From an uncultured Bacteroidota bacterium (lineage in GTDB: Bacteria; Bacteroidota; Bacteroidia; Flavobacteriales_F; PHOS-HE28), in NCBI GenBank assembly GCA_902826215.1, contig CADEDY010000001.1:62001-126000 (forward strand): a DNA stretch of 64,000 nucleotides, written 5' to 3'. Shown here piece after piece: positions 25,247-34,804 of this stretch. The position numbers and the translations under genes were made by a program. Positions within the stretch are counted from its first letter, which is position 1; each line of letters opens with the position of its first letter. The notes beneath the pieces are model-generated. The model was given only the letters and a program-made list of their open reading frames with translations. It searched no databases and was not told the origin of the DNA.

Positions 25247-25870
25247 ATGGACCAGAAGGAGAAACATATCATCGATCAAGCCAGCAAGGTGTTCATGCGC
25301 TTGGGGATACGCAGCGTGAACATGGATGATGTAGCGCAGCACTTGCGTGTTTCCAAGAAGACCTTGTACCAGTTCTTCAAGGACAAGAACGATCTGGTGG
25401 AGCGCATGGTGAAGTCCATCTGCGAGGATCACCGAACCAACATATCGGCCATTTGCGCGAAGGGATTGAATGCGATCGACGAGAACTTCGAGATCGCACG
25501 ATTCATTGCATCCCAATTGGGGCAGATGCATCCAAGTGTCCACTTCGACCTTCAGAAATACCACGCGGAAGCATGGGATCTACTGCAGAGGACCGAAAGA
25601 GCGGATATCTACGCCTGCGTCACGGCCAACATGGAGAAGGGGATCAAGGAGGGGCTGTACAGGGATGACCTCAACATTCCGGTGATAGCCAAGATCTACA
25701 TCGCACGATTCGATGCGGTGTTCGATGGAGAACTCTTCCCGAGTTCCGAGCATGATTTCCAGGAGGTGACCTGGGAGATGTTCCGGTACCACATCCGCGG
25801 TATCGCGAGCGACAAGGGCTTGAAGTACCTGATGAAGAAAGTGAAGAAAGAACAACCGCCACAACGATGA
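25247..25870 (+). CDS. TetR/AcrR-family transcriptional regulator
   Basis: This encodes a 207-residue protein. Residues 1-50 form the TetR DNA-binding domain (IIDQASKVFMRLGIRSVNMD, then VAQHLRVSKKTLYQFFKDKN), and the C-terminal helices would bind a ligand. The start is ATG 25247; the TTG five codons upstream overlaps the -7 box. Its stop overlaps the next ATG (ATGA), so it is co-translated with the TolC, adaptor and RND genes, and it probably represses this operon and is released by an efflux substrate. The inducer is unknown. Confidence 0.92.
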   Translation: MDQKEKHIIDQASKVFMRLGIRSVNMDDVAQHLRVSKKTLYQFFKDKNDLVERMVKSICEDHRTNISAICAKGLNAIDENFEIARFIASQLGQMHPSVHFDLQKYHAEAWDLLQRTERADIYACVTANMEKGIKEGLYRDDLNIPVIAKIYIARFDAVFDGELFPSSEHDFQEVTWEMFRYHIRGIASDKGLKYLMKKVKKEQPPQR

Positions 25871-27195
25871 GAACGAGTACGATGATCGCTGCACTTTGCT
25901 TGGCGGCCCAGAGCATGGCCCAAGGGCCCGTGGGCCTGAGCCTGCAACAAGCGCTGGACATGGCGGCCAAGCAGAGCTATGCGGTACAAGCAAGTGAACT
26001 GGAGGCCGAGAAGGCGAGGCATAAGGTGAAGGAGATCACGGCCATCGGCTTTCCGCAGATCAGCGGGGAGGTGGCCTTGAACAATTACATCGATGTGCCG
26101 ACGCAGCTTATACCGAATTTCTTCACCCCCGGACAAGGGCCTGAGTACGTAGCAGCGCAATTCGGTCTGCCGTGGAATGGGAGCGGTGGCCTCACGCTGA
26201 GCCAGTTGATCTTCGACGGCAGTTATCTGGTGGGGCTGAAGGCCACGCGGGCGCTTGCAGAACAGAGCCAGCAGGATCTTGAGAAGGCTGCCGCTGATGC
26301 CCGTAATCAGGCGGCCAAGGCCTATTTCGGCGTCCTCGCTGCAGAGGAGGGCCAGCGCTTAGCAGGCGAAGGGATCCCGTTATTGGAAAAGAGCCTCAAC
26401 GAAGTGACCGCCATGAAGGATGCGGGTTTCATGGAGAGTACGGATGTGGATCGCCTGACCATTCAGTTGGAGCAGGCCAAAGCACAACAGCGAAGCTTCA
26501 AGCAGCAGGCTGATGTTGCACGAATGCTGCTCGCCCTTGCGCTGGGTCTTCCTCAAGGTACACCGCTCACCTTGACCGATGATCTCTCTGGGATACTGAA
26601 TGATGCGAATGAGACGGCGCTCAGTGAACAAGCACTGGATCCAACTTCCCACGTCGAGTTGCGTTATGCCGAGAACTTGGTATTGCTGCAGGACCTTAAT
26701 CGAAAGAACGAACGCAGCAAGGCCATGCCATCGCTCGGAGGCTTCCTGAACCATCAGCAAGTGTGGAACGGTCCGATTTTCGATCCCGGTGGGAAGTACC
26801 CGTTCTATCCCACTACGGTATGGGGGCTGAAGTTGACCGTGCCGATCTTCAGTAGCGGAAGCCGGTACCATAAGGTGAAACAGGCGGAGATCGCTTTGCA
26901 ACAAACGGAGGTGAACCGGACGGCTACCGAACAACGGCTGCGCACGTTCGCCGAGCAGAGCAGGAGCCAAGCGCGTACGGCGTTCGATAACTTCCGTACG
27001 GAGGAGCGCAATTTGGCCTTATCGCGGAGCATCTTCGATCGCACTACGGTCAAGTTCTCCAACGGTGCTGCCGCAAGCTTCGAACTCACCCAGGAACAGG
27101 GCAACTACCTCATAGCCCAACAGTCATACATCCAACGTGCCGTGGAGTTGCTCATGGCCCGTGCAGACCTACGTAAAGCACTCGACCTCTATTAA
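25867..27195 (+). CDS. TolC-family outer membrane efflux protein
   Basis: This encodes a 442-residue protein with a signal peptide (MRTSTMIAALCLAAQSMAQ). Two long helical repeats start with LSLQQALDMAAKQSYAVQAS and with the region around LRYAENLVLLQDLNRKNERS; WGLKLTVPIFSSGSRYHKVK matches the end of the second beta-barrel strand pair. This is the OEP/TolC fold: a trimeric channel through the outer membrane and periplasm. It is the outer component of the tripartite pump encoded by the next two genes and overlaps the TetR gene by 4 nt. Confidence 0.92.
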   Translation: MRTSTMIAALCLAAQSMAQGPVGLSLQQALDMAAKQSYAVQASELEAEKARHKVKEITAIGFPQISGEVALNNYIDVPTQLIPNFFTPGQGPEYVAAQFGLPWNGSGGLTLSQLIFDGSYLVGLKATRALAEQSQQDLEKAAADARNQAAKAYFGVLAAEEGQRLAGEGIPLLEKSLNEVTAMKDAGFMESTDVDRLTIQLEQAKAQQRSFKQQADVARMLLALALGLPQGTPLTLTDDLSGILNDANETALSEQALDPTSHVELRYAENLVLLQDLNRKNERSKAMPSLGGFLNHQQVWNGPIFDPGGKYPFYPTTVWGLKLTVPIFSSGSRYHKVKQAEIALQQTEVNRTATEQRLRTFAEQSRSQARTAFDNFRTEERNLALSRSIFDRTTVKFSNGAAASFELTQEQGNYLIAQQSYIQRAVELLMARADLRKALDLY

Positions 27196-27203
27196 GACCC
27201 ACC

Positions 27204-28361
27204 ATGAAGCAGACGATCCTTGTGTTGACAACGATGGCCCTACTCGCCGCATGTGGTGGTGGTGCCGATACCAGTGCCCTCGGTAAGAAGCGCGCCGAGC
27301 GCGATTCCTTGAAAACGGTCTACGCCGAGTTGGGCGTGAAGATCAAGGACATCGAAACGTGGCTCGCGGAGAATGACAGTACTGTGCGACGTAACTTATC
27401 CATCGTTACGGCAATACCGGTCGAAGCGGGATCTTTTTCACATTATGTGGATGTTCACGGAATCGTGAAGGCCGATAAGTCCGCGGCGCTTTTCGCGCAA
27501 GGAGGCGGTAGGGTGCGGAGCATTCTGGTGAAGCCCGGTGATCAGGTCCGTTCCGGTCAATTGCTGATCAGCATCGACAACGACATCGTGCAAAAACAGA
27601 TCGCGCAGGCGGAGACCGGTGCTGAACTGGCACGGACCACGTTCGAGAAACAGGATGCACTTTGGAAGCAGAAGATCGGCAGCGAGATGCAATACCTACA
27701 GGCAAAGTCGCAGAAGGAGCAGGCCGAGGCGGGGCTTGCCGCCCTGCGCGAGCAGCAGCGTCTCACGAACATTACAGCGCCTTTCGATGGTCTGGTGGAC
27801 GACATCATGGTGCGTGTTGGCGATATGGCCAGCCCCATGCAGCCTGCGGCGCGCGTAGTGAATTTGAGCGCAGTCCAATTGGAGGCCGATGTGCCGGAAA
27901 GCTACTTGCGCAGTGTGAAGGAGGGCGCCCTGGTGAAGGTGCGTTTCCCCAGCTTGGACGAGACCTTCGATGGCGAACTGGATCACGTGGGCCAGTTCAT
28001 CGACCCTTCGAACCGAACGTTCAAAGTGACCGTGCGTGTTCCGAAGGCCGAGCCCTACATGCGCCCGAATCTCTTGAGCGACATCAGCATACAGGATCGA
28101 AGCAACGATAGTGCCTTGGTGGTGCCGAGCCGCACCGTTCTGCAAGATGTGGAAGGCAACAACTACATCTATGTTCTGGACGCCACCCACGACGATGAAG
28201 CTGTGGCCCGCAAGATCATGGTGCAGCGTCTCAGCGAGTACAAAGGCCGCATCAGTGTTACACCTGTCAAGGCTGGTGAACTGAAGGGCGGAGAGCGTGT
28301 TGTGGATGAAGGTGCCAAGAACGTGTCGGAGGGAACGACCGTCCGTGTGGCCAATAACTGA
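27204..28361 (+). CDS. RND efflux periplasmic adaptor lipoprotein
   Basis: This encodes a 385-residue protein. A lipobox (LLAAC, Cys17) is followed by a short coiled region, then the lipoyl/barrel-sandwich halves (VRSILVKPGDQVRSGQLL; LTNITAPFDGLVDDIMVRVG), a helical hairpin between them, a beta-barrel domain (EADVPESYLRSVKEGALVKV) and a membrane-proximal domain. This is the HlyD/AcrA membrane-fusion family, which links the RND pump to TolC. It starts 8 nt after the TolC gene and ends 6 nt before the RND gene. Confidence 0.92.
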   Translation: MKQTILVLTTMALLAACGGGADTSALGKKRAERDSLKTVYAELGVKIKDIETWLAENDSTVRRNLSIVTAIPVEAGSFSHYVDVHGIVKADKSAALFAQGGGRVRSILVKPGDQVRSGQLLISIDNDIVQKQIAQAETGAELARTTFEKQDALWKQKIGSEMQYLQAKSQKEQAEAGLAALREQQRLTNITAPFDGLVDDIMVRVGDMASPMQPAARVVNLSAVQLEADVPESYLRSVKEGALVKVRFPSLDETFDGELDHVGQFIDPSNRTFKVTVRVPKAEPYMRPNLLSDISIQDRSNDSALVVPSRTVLQDVEGNNYIYVLDATHDDEAVARKIMVQRLSEYKGRISVTPVKAGELKGGERVVDEGAKNVSEGTTVRVANN

Positions 28362-28367
28362 TCCCAG

Positions 28368-31300
28368 ATGAACAGTAACGAGGATATCGAAAAGGATCTG
28401 CACGGACCGGAGCGCCAGTTCGGGATCACCACCTGGGCGGTGAACAACCGTACCACGGTGATCGTGCTCACGCTGCTGATCTGCGTAATGGGGGTCTATT
28501 CCTACATCGTGATGCCGAAAGTGAGCTTTCCGGAGGTCGTCACCCCGGAGATCTTCATCGGCACACCGTACAACAGCAGCTCGGTCGTGGACATCGAGAA
28601 GCTCATCACCAAGCCGATCGAGAAGGAGCTCAACACGATAAGTGGGGTTGACGAGATCACGAGCAAGAGCATTCCGAACTTCAGTTCGATCAATGTCAAA
28701 TTCAACTACGACGTCACCCCGACAGAGGCGTTGCGCAAGGTGAAAGACGCCGTGGACAAGGCCCGTGGCGATTCCAACTTTCCGACGGATCTCCCCACAG
28801 AACCGAACGTGTTCGAGATGAACTTCTCGGAACTGATGCCGGTGATGAACATCAACCTCAGTGGCGACTACCCGATGGAGCAGCTCCACGAGTATGCGAA
28901 GCATTTGGAGGACCGCATCGAGGACCTGCCGGAGATCAACAAGGTGGAGATCCGCGGCGTACCCGAACGGGAAGTGAAAGTGAGCGTGGACCTTTATCAA
29001 TTGGAAGCGCTCCAACTGAATTTTGACGACATCGCCAACGCCCTTCGCAGCGAGAACCTCACCATGAGCGGTGGCGACATCCTGAACAAGGACCAGCGCC
29101 GCAGCGTGCGGATCATCGGCGAGTTCAAGGACATGCCGCAGGTCCGGGACATCGTGGTGAAGAACGAGGGGCAACGTGAAGTTCGACTCGGCGACATCGC
29201 CGAGGTGACCTTCGGCTACAAGGAGCCCGAGAGCTTTGCGCGTGAGTACGGCAAGAGCGTGGTGATGTTGGATGTGATCAAACGCGCGGGCGAGAACCTC
29301 TTGGATGCCAGCGATAAGATCAATGCCATCTTGGCCGAGGACAAAGGCCATGCATTACCCGATGACCTCACCATCACCCTCACCGGTGACCAGAGCGAGC
29401 AGACCCGTGTGAGCGTGGACGAACTGATGAACCATATCGTGCTCGGTGTGGTGCTGGTCGTGGGTGTCCTCATGCTCTTCCTCGGTTTGCGTAACGCCGT
29501 ATTCGTTGGCTTGGCGATCCCGATGAGCATGTTCATCTCGTTCACCCTCCTGAATCTCTTCGGCATCTCCCTGAACATGATGGTGCTGTTCGCGCTCATC
29601 CTTGCCCTCGGCCGACTTGTGGATGACGGCATCGTGATCGTGGAGAACATCTACAGGCACATGACCAATGGCGAACCGGCCATGAAAGCCACTCAATTGG
29701 CGGTCGGTGAAGTCACGATGCCGATCATCGCAGCCACCACCGCTACGGTGATGGTGTTCGCGCCGCTGTTGTTCTGGCCGGGCATGATGGGTGAGTTCAT
29801 GAGCCTGATGCCGATCACCTTCATGATCGCGTTGGGATCCTCGTTGTTCGTCGCACTCGTCGTGAACCCTGCGCTCGCCTCGAAGTTCATGAAAGTGGAA
29901 AGCGACCATATGCCCACGAAGAAGATGTGGAGGGTTGCTGCGATCATGATCGTGATCGGGGTGCTCGTGGCCATGGGCGGTGGTCTAGCGAAGAGCACGC
30001 TCCTGTTCAGCCTTGGAACGCTCACCGCGTTCTTCGGCATCATGGGCATTGCGAACAACAAGATCTTCGTACCGCTTACCGATCTCTTCCAGAACAAGTG
30101 GTTGCCAGCGCTGGAGCATAGGTACGAGGGCTTTCTGCGGTATGCGCTCAGCAAGCATCACCCGCGCACCTTCCTCTTCGGCACGTTCGGGTTGTTGATC
30201 CTCGCCTTCTTGTTGCTGGGGATCTTCCCACCGAAGACCTTGTTCTTCCCGTCGAACGAACCGCAGTTCATCAATGCCTTCATCGAGGCACCCATCGGCA
30301 CGGATATCCTGAAGACCGATAGCATCACCCGTATCGTGGAGGCGCAAGTGATGAAGGTCATCAATGTACCCGAGTACATGAAAGAGGTGGATGTTGTGGA
30401 TAAGGATGGCAACGTGGTCGGAACGGAGCAGAAGAACTTCCTGGTGAAGTCGGTGATCAGTCAAGTGGGTCAAGGAACAAGCGACCCCGGCACAGGTGAA
30501 GTGGAAATGGGGGCGACACCGAACAAGGGTCGTATCCAAGTGACCTTCGTGAAGTTCGCCGACCGTCACGGTATCAATACCAATGAGGTGTTGGAGAAGC
30601 TCCAGAACGGCGTGAGCGGTTATCCAGGAGTTGTCACCACGGTCGTGAAGAATGCCGATGGCCCGCCCGTTGGTAAGCCCATCAACATCGAGATCCGGGG
30701 CAAGGAGATCGAAGGCCTCTTGGATATTGCCGAGGACGTGAAGAAGTTCATCGAAGAAAAGAACGTGCCGGGTGTCGAAGCGTTACGGATCGATATTGAC
30801 AGAGCGAAACCGGAGATGCCGATCATCATCGACCGTGAGAAGGCACGCCGTCTTAACGTGAGCACGTATGCCGTAGCCGATGCCATCCGGACCGCTCTTT
30901 TCGGGAAGGAAGTGAGCACTTTCCGGATCGAAGGCGATGATGACGACTACGAGATCAATGTTCGGTTGAAGGATGACTATCGTTACGATGCACAGCAGTT
31001 GATGGACATGAAGATCACCTTCCGCGATATGCTCAGTGGTCAGATTCGACAGGTGCCGATCAGCGCCGTTGCTCATGCCGAATACACCACGACCTTCAGC
31101 GCCATCAAACGCAAGGATCTGGATCGTGTGGTGACGGTGAGCAGCAACGTGATCGCAGGGTACAACAACAACGAGGTCGTGCAACAGATCAAGGACGAGA
31201 TTGCTGCCGGCTACACGGTACCAGAAGAATTTAACTTGCGCTTCACAGGCGAGCAAGAGGATCAAGCGAAGGATATGAACTTCCTGATGATGGCCTTCGT

Positions 31301-31949
31301 TGTAGCGATCTTCGTTGTATTCCTCATCATCGTGGCCCAGTTCAACAGCATCAGCTACCCGATGATCGTCATGAGCACGGTGATCTTCAGCACCATCGGA
31401 GTGTTCCTTGGATTGGTGATATTCCGCATGGACTTCATCATTCTGATGACCATGTTGGGCATCATCTCACTCATCGGCGTCGTGGTGAACAACGCGATCG
31501 TATTGATGGACTTTGCTCGATTGTTGTTCGCTCGCGCACAACGAAAGCTCGGGCTGGATGAGAACGCCATCATCCCGAACGATGAAAGTCGTGAAGCGCT
31601 GGTCATCGCTGGTCGCACCCGACTGCGTCCGGTGATCCTCACCGCAGTAACCGCTGTCCTGGGCTTGCTGCCGTTGGCGGTCGGACTCAACTTCAACTTC
31701 TTCAGCTTGTTCAGTGAACTGGATCCGCACATCCACATGGGTGGTGACAACGTGATCTTCTGGGGCCCCTTGAGCTGGGCGGTCATCTACGGCCTCATTT
31801 TCGCCACCTTCCTCACCCTGATCATGGTGCCGGTGATGTTGCTGATCGTGCAGAAGATCAAGCACCGCCGCCAATGGAAGCGGGAGTTACGAGAAGCGGA
31901 GAACCGCGTGAACGACCCGCGGAACACGCTACGACCAGGTATGGCCTGA
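28368..31949 (+). CDS. RND efflux permease (AcrB/HAE1 family)
   Basis: This encodes a 1193-residue inner-membrane pump. The N-terminal TM1 region is followed by porter domains (SFPEVVTPEIFIGTPYNSSS). The transmembrane block holds GRLVDDGIVIVENIYRHM, the TM4 segment with the two Asp residues of the proton relay, and a second half that repeats the fold, ending in a 12th TM (FATFLTLIMVPVMLLIV). Around residues 515-560 an extra pair of hydrophobic segments (VAAIMIVIGVLVAMGGGLA; LLFSLGTLTAFFGIMGI) makes the protein longer than classical AcrB (about 1050 aa). It exports small molecules using the proton gradient; the substrate is unknown. It is the last gene of the operon and is followed by a strong terminator. 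Confidence 0.93.
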   Translation: MNSNEDIEKDLHGPERQFGITTWAVNNRTTVIVLTLLICVMGVYSYIVMPKVSFPEVVTPEIFIGTPYNSSSVVDIEKLITKPIEKELNTISGVDEITSKSIPNFSSINVKFNYDVTPTEALRKVKDAVDKARGDSNFPTDLPTEPNVFEMNFSELMPVMNINLSGDYPMEQLHEYAKHLEDRIEDLPEINKVEIRGVPEREVKVSVDLYQLEALQLNFDDIANALRSENLTMSGGDILNKDQRRSVRIIGEFKDMPQVRDIVVKNEGQREVRLGDIAEVTFGYKEPESFAREYGKSVVMLDVIKRAGENLLDASDKINAILAEDKGHALPDDLTITLTGDQSEQTRVSVDELMNHIVLGVVLVVGVLMLFLGLRNAVFVGLAIPMSMFISFTLLNLFGISLNMMVLFALILALGRLVDDGIVIVENIYRHMTNGEPAMKATQLAVGEVTMPIIAATTATVMVFAPLLFWPGMMGEFMSLMPITFMIALGSSLFVALVVNPALASKFMKVESDHMPTKKMWRVAAIMIVIGVLVAMGGGLAKSTLLFSLGTLTAFFGIMGIANNKIFVPLTDLFQNKWLPALEHRYEGFLRYALSKHHPRTFLFGTFGLLILAFLLLGIFPPKTLFFPSNEPQFINAFIEAPIGTDILKTDSITRIVEAQVMKVINVPEYMKEVDVVDKDGNVVGTEQKNFLVKSVISQVGQGTSDPGTGEVEMGATPNKGRIQVTFVKFADRHGINTNEVLEKLQNGVSGYPGVVTTVVKNADGPPVGKPINIEIRGKEIEGLLDIAEDVKKFIEEKNVPGVEALRIDIDRAKPEMPIIIDREKARRLNVSTYAVADAIRTALFGKEVSTFRIEGDDDDYEINVRLKDDYRYDAQQLMDMKITFRDMLSGQIRQVPISAVAHAEYTTTFSAIKRKDLDRVVTVSSNVIAGYNNNEVVQQIKDEIAAGYTVPEEFNLRFTGEQEDQAKDMNFLMMAFVVAIFVVFLIIVAQFNSISYPMIVMSTVIFSTIGVFLGLVIFRMDFIILMTMLGIISLIGVVVNNAIVLMDFARLLFARAQRKLGLDENAIIPNDESREALVIAGRTRLRPVILTAVTAVLGLLPLAVGLNFNFFSLFSELDPHIHMGGDNVIFWGPLSWAVIYGLIFATFLTLIMVPVMLLIVQKIKHRRQWKRELREAENRVNDPRNTLRPGMA

Positions 31950-31971
31950 TCGTTCACTCTTTCATCTGGAG

Positions 31972-32005
31972 CCGCCCTCGATCGCCGAGGGCGGTTCTTT
32001 TTTTT
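31972..32005 (+). terminator. strong intrinsic terminator of the efflux operon
   Basis: CCGCCCTCG (31972-31980) pairs perfectly with CGAGGGCGG (31986-31994) around the loop ATCGC, followed by TTC and a run of eight T. It lies 23 nt after the RND stop codon. Confidence 0.92.
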
Positions 32006-32097
32006 GGGAGGTGCCGTCGTTGCTTGTCAACAGCCAACGGGGAAATATCTCGTCGTGCTTACGATGCACTGGGCCGTGTTCCTTCTAAGTTCGCTGG

Positions 32098-34419
32098 ATG
32101 TTCGTGCGGCTTCTGGTACTGATCTCGGCAATGCTCTGGAATGCATGGGCCAGCGCGCAGGTCGCTTCCGCATTGAGCGGCACCATAAGTGACGCCTCCA
32201 CCAGCATTTCGTTGCCGGGGGCCACGGTCCAGGTCTTCGTTGGTGATACGAGCTACAGCACGATCTCGGATGATGCCGGTACGTTCCGGTTGTCAAACAT
32301 ACCCACTGGTATACACCAAGTTCGCGCGAGCTTCGTCGGTTATGGCCCTGTGGAGAACGCTGAGGTGTGGGTGCGTGCCGGCAAAGAAGAACGTGTTGAC
32401 CTGCAATTGCATCGGTCGGTGAACGAGCTGGGTGAAGTGGTGGTACGAGCGACCGCACCACAGCGGATGGACGCGACCAGTTCGCACACCCTCACGGTGG
32501 AGCAGAGCTTGCGCTACCCGGCCACTTTCTTCGATCCGGCGAGATTGGCGATGAGCTATTCCGGGGTGGCATCGACGAATGACCAAGGGAACCATTTCAG
32601 TGTGAGGGGCAATGGCCCTGCGAGCAATGCATGGCTGTTGGAAGGGGCAGAGATCGTTACACCCAACCACCTGACCAACGCGGGCACGCAAAGCGATCTT
32701 CCCACCTTGACAGGAGGCGGCACGACGATCCTGAGCGCACAGATGCTCGGCACCTCGCGTTTGCTCATGGGAGGTATGGCCGCGCCTTACGGTAACGCGC
32801 TTGGGGGCATCATGGACCTGCGCCTGCGGCCGGGCATCAACTCCCGCCACGCGTTCACCGTTCAAGCCGGATTGATCGGGATGGACCTCAGTGCAGAGGG
32901 GCCGTTCCGTCAAGGAGGAAAGGCTTCGTACCTCGTGAACTACCGCTATTCCACACTGGGTCTGCTCAGCGCGATGGGTGTTGCACTTGGCGACGAGGCC
33001 ATCACTTTCCAGGACCTCTCGTTCAATGTGACCTTGCCGATCAAGGACCGAAGCGTACTCACCTTCTTCGGCATGGGCGGTAACAGCAGCAACCGGTTCG
33101 AGGCGAAGGACAGCACGGAATGGGAGTTCGATAAGGATAGCCAGAACATCGACTACACGGCGAAGGTGGGAATTGCAGGAATGACCTTCAAGCAACGGAT
33201 CGGCGAGCGCATGGTATGGCACACGACCGCAGTGATCTCGGAGAATGATCAGGAACGATCGGAGGAGGGGCCGTTCTTCGCGCGTCGTGGCAACCGATCT
33301 ACTGTGGACAACGCGCTCAATGAGCGAAAGCTCTCCTTCGTTACCCACCTGCGCACGGCACTATCGGATCGAACGGCATTGCAAATTGGGGCGAGCGGAA
33401 TGGAGCGGACCATCGAAAAGCAGTTGACCATATTGGACGAGACCACCACGGGTTGGCTGTTGCGGCCCTATGCGCGATTGGAACACCAGTTCACAGAGCG
33501 CCTGCGGATGGACCTTGGTTTGGCCTATTCCCATTGGACCGCGAACCGAACGGACTGTTTGGAACCACGAGCCGCGTTCCGGGCGGATCTCTCGGCGAGT
33601 GATCGGATCTCGATCTCCATCGGTCAACGTAGCCAGTTGCCATCGGTCCAGAACTACGCTGAACAGGTGACCTGGATAGCTCAGACTCCGATCGCACCAA
33701 CGGACAACTCAGGTCTTGGACTGTTGCGTTCGAAGGATATGGAACTCGCGTACGACCACGCCTTTCGTCCATACCTGCGGCTGGTCGCAACAGTATTTGC
33801 GCAGCTTGTGGACCAAGTTCCGATCAGCGCACAATTCGAACAACTTCCTGACGATGCTTTCAGCCTGATCAACGCATGGGACGGGCTCTACCTATTGCCA
33901 TTGCGGTCAGCGGGGAAGTCGAGGAACATCGGAGGTCAACTCGCCGTGCAACGAACATTTGACCGCAACGTGTTCTACCAGATGAACGTCACGGCCTTCG
34001 ATGCGACCTATACGGACAGGAGCGGCCGAACGCACGATAGCCGATGGAATACCGGCGTGATCGCGAACGCCGTCATTGGGAAGGAATTCGTGGATCTCAA
34101 GGACGACCGGAAGCGCACGTGGGGGGTCAACGGTCGGGCCAATTACACTGGCGGGCAGCGCTACACGCCGCGACCCACAGAGGGTACCATGGAACCAGAA
34201 CCCTACACTGCGCAATACGCCGGCAGCTACCGCATCGATCTCCGCATATATCGGAAAATGGAGCGCAAGGGGCACACCGGCATGTGGTCCTTGGACCTGC
34301 TGAATGCCACCAACGCTCAGAACGTGGCCTATCGCTATTTCGATCTTCGGAAAGGGGAGGAGGTCACGAAATACCAATTGGGGCTCATTCCGAACCTCGG
34401 TTATCGCATCGAATTCTGA
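32098..34419 (+). CDS. TonB-dependent receptor with carboxypeptidase-like regulatory domain
   Basis: This encodes a 773-residue outer-membrane protein. After a signal peptide (cleaved near ASAQ) residues 25-108 form a carboxypeptidase-regulatory-like beta-sandwich (SGTISDASTSISLPGATVQV ... VRASFVGYGPVENAEV). The plug domain follows (ELGEVVVRATAPQRMDATSS, FSVRGNGPASNAWLLEGAEI), then a 22-strand barrel rich in alternating aromatic residues, ending in PNLGYRIEF, a typical barrel end with terminal Phe. It takes up a ligand with energy from TonB. No SusD partner is present, so a siderophore, metal or small peptide is as likely as a glycan. The next gene starts 5 nt after its stop. Confidence 0.9.
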   Translation: MFVRLLVLISAMLWNAWASAQVASALSGTISDASTSISLPGATVQVFVGDTSYSTISDDAGTFRLSNIPTGIHQVRASFVGYGPVENAEVWVRAGKEERVDLQLHRSVNELGEVVVRATAPQRMDATSSHTLTVEQSLRYPATFFDPARLAMSYSGVASTNDQGNHFSVRGNGPASNAWLLEGAEIVTPNHLTNAGTQSDLPTLTGGGTTILSAQMLGTSRLLMGGMAAPYGNALGGIMDLRLRPGINSRHAFTVQAGLIGMDLSAEGPFRQGGKASYLVNYRYSTLGLLSAMGVALGDEAITFQDLSFNVTLPIKDRSVLTFFGMGGNSSNRFEAKDSTEWEFDKDSQNIDYTAKVGIAGMTFKQRIGERMVWHTTAVISENDQERSEEGPFFARRGNRSTVDNALNERKLSFVTHLRTALSDRTALQIGASGMERTIEKQLTILDETTTGWLLRPYARLEHQFTERLRMDLGLAYSHWTANRTDCLEPRAAFRADLSASDRISISIGQRSQLPSVQNYAEQVTWIAQTPIAPTDNSGLGLLRSKDMELAYDHAFRPYLRLVATVFAQLVDQVPISAQFEQLPDDAFSLINAWDGLYLLPLRSAGKSRNIGGQLAVQRTFDRNVFYQMNVTAFDATYTDRSGRTHDSRWNTGVIANAVIGKEFVDLKDDRKRTWGVNGRANYTGGQRYTPRPTEGTMEPEPYTAQYAGSYRIDLRIYRKMERKGHTGMWSLDLLNATNAQNVAYRYFDLRKGEEVTKYQLGLIPNLGYRIEF

Positions 34420-34424
34420 TCACC

Positions 34425-34796
34425 ATGAAAAGACTGCTCAACATCCTGTTCGCTTTGATCTTCGCCCTGTTCGCGTACTGGAACCTGAACGACCCGGACG
34501 CTGCACTTTGGGTTTCGGCCTATGGCATCACCGCAATTCTGTTCGCGTTGGCGGCGCTCGGCCGTGCTGATCGCCGGGTGAGCGGCGTGTTGTGCATTGC
34601 CCTGTGGATCTGGGCGATCATCATGGTGCCTGGCATGCTGGATTGGATCGATGCCGACATGCCGTCCATCACGGACGAGATGCAGGCCACTGCTCCCCAC
34701 ATCGAAGTCGTGCGTGAGTTCCTTGGTTTGTCCATCGCGTCATTGGCGCTCGTTTTCCTGGTCTTCAGCACGCCGAAAGCAGCGCGGTTGATGTGA
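34425..34796 (+). CDS. TMEM220-family membrane protein
   Basis: This encodes a 123-residue protein with four hydrophobic segments (LLNILFALIFALFAYWNLND, YGITAILFALAALGR, VLCIALWIWAIIMV, IASLALVFLVFST). The N-terminal FAYWNLNDPDAALWV, with its N-x-N-D-P-D core, is the hallmark of the TMEM220 family, whose function is unknown. It starts 5 nt after the TonB-dependent receptor gene and probably shares its mRNA. Confidence 0.85.
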   Translation: MKRLLNILFALIFALFAYWNLNDPDAALWVSAYGITAILFALAALGRADRRVSGVLCIALWIWAIIMVPGMLDWIDADMPSITDEMQATAPHIEVVREFLGLSIASLALVFLVFSTPKAARLM

Positions 34797-34804
34797 GCGC
34801 GCAG

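Noticed and set aside
27696-29351. 551-codon open frame on the minus strand
   Set aside because: It is antisense to the adaptor and RND genes. The His/Val-rich translation has no family features, so it is a mirror of the codon bias of the real genes.
29540-29547. Further copy of the GTTCACCC motif
   Set aside because: It is a single copy inside the RND coding sequence with no partner 21 bp away, so it does not have the paired geometry of the three sites at 55-61 kb.
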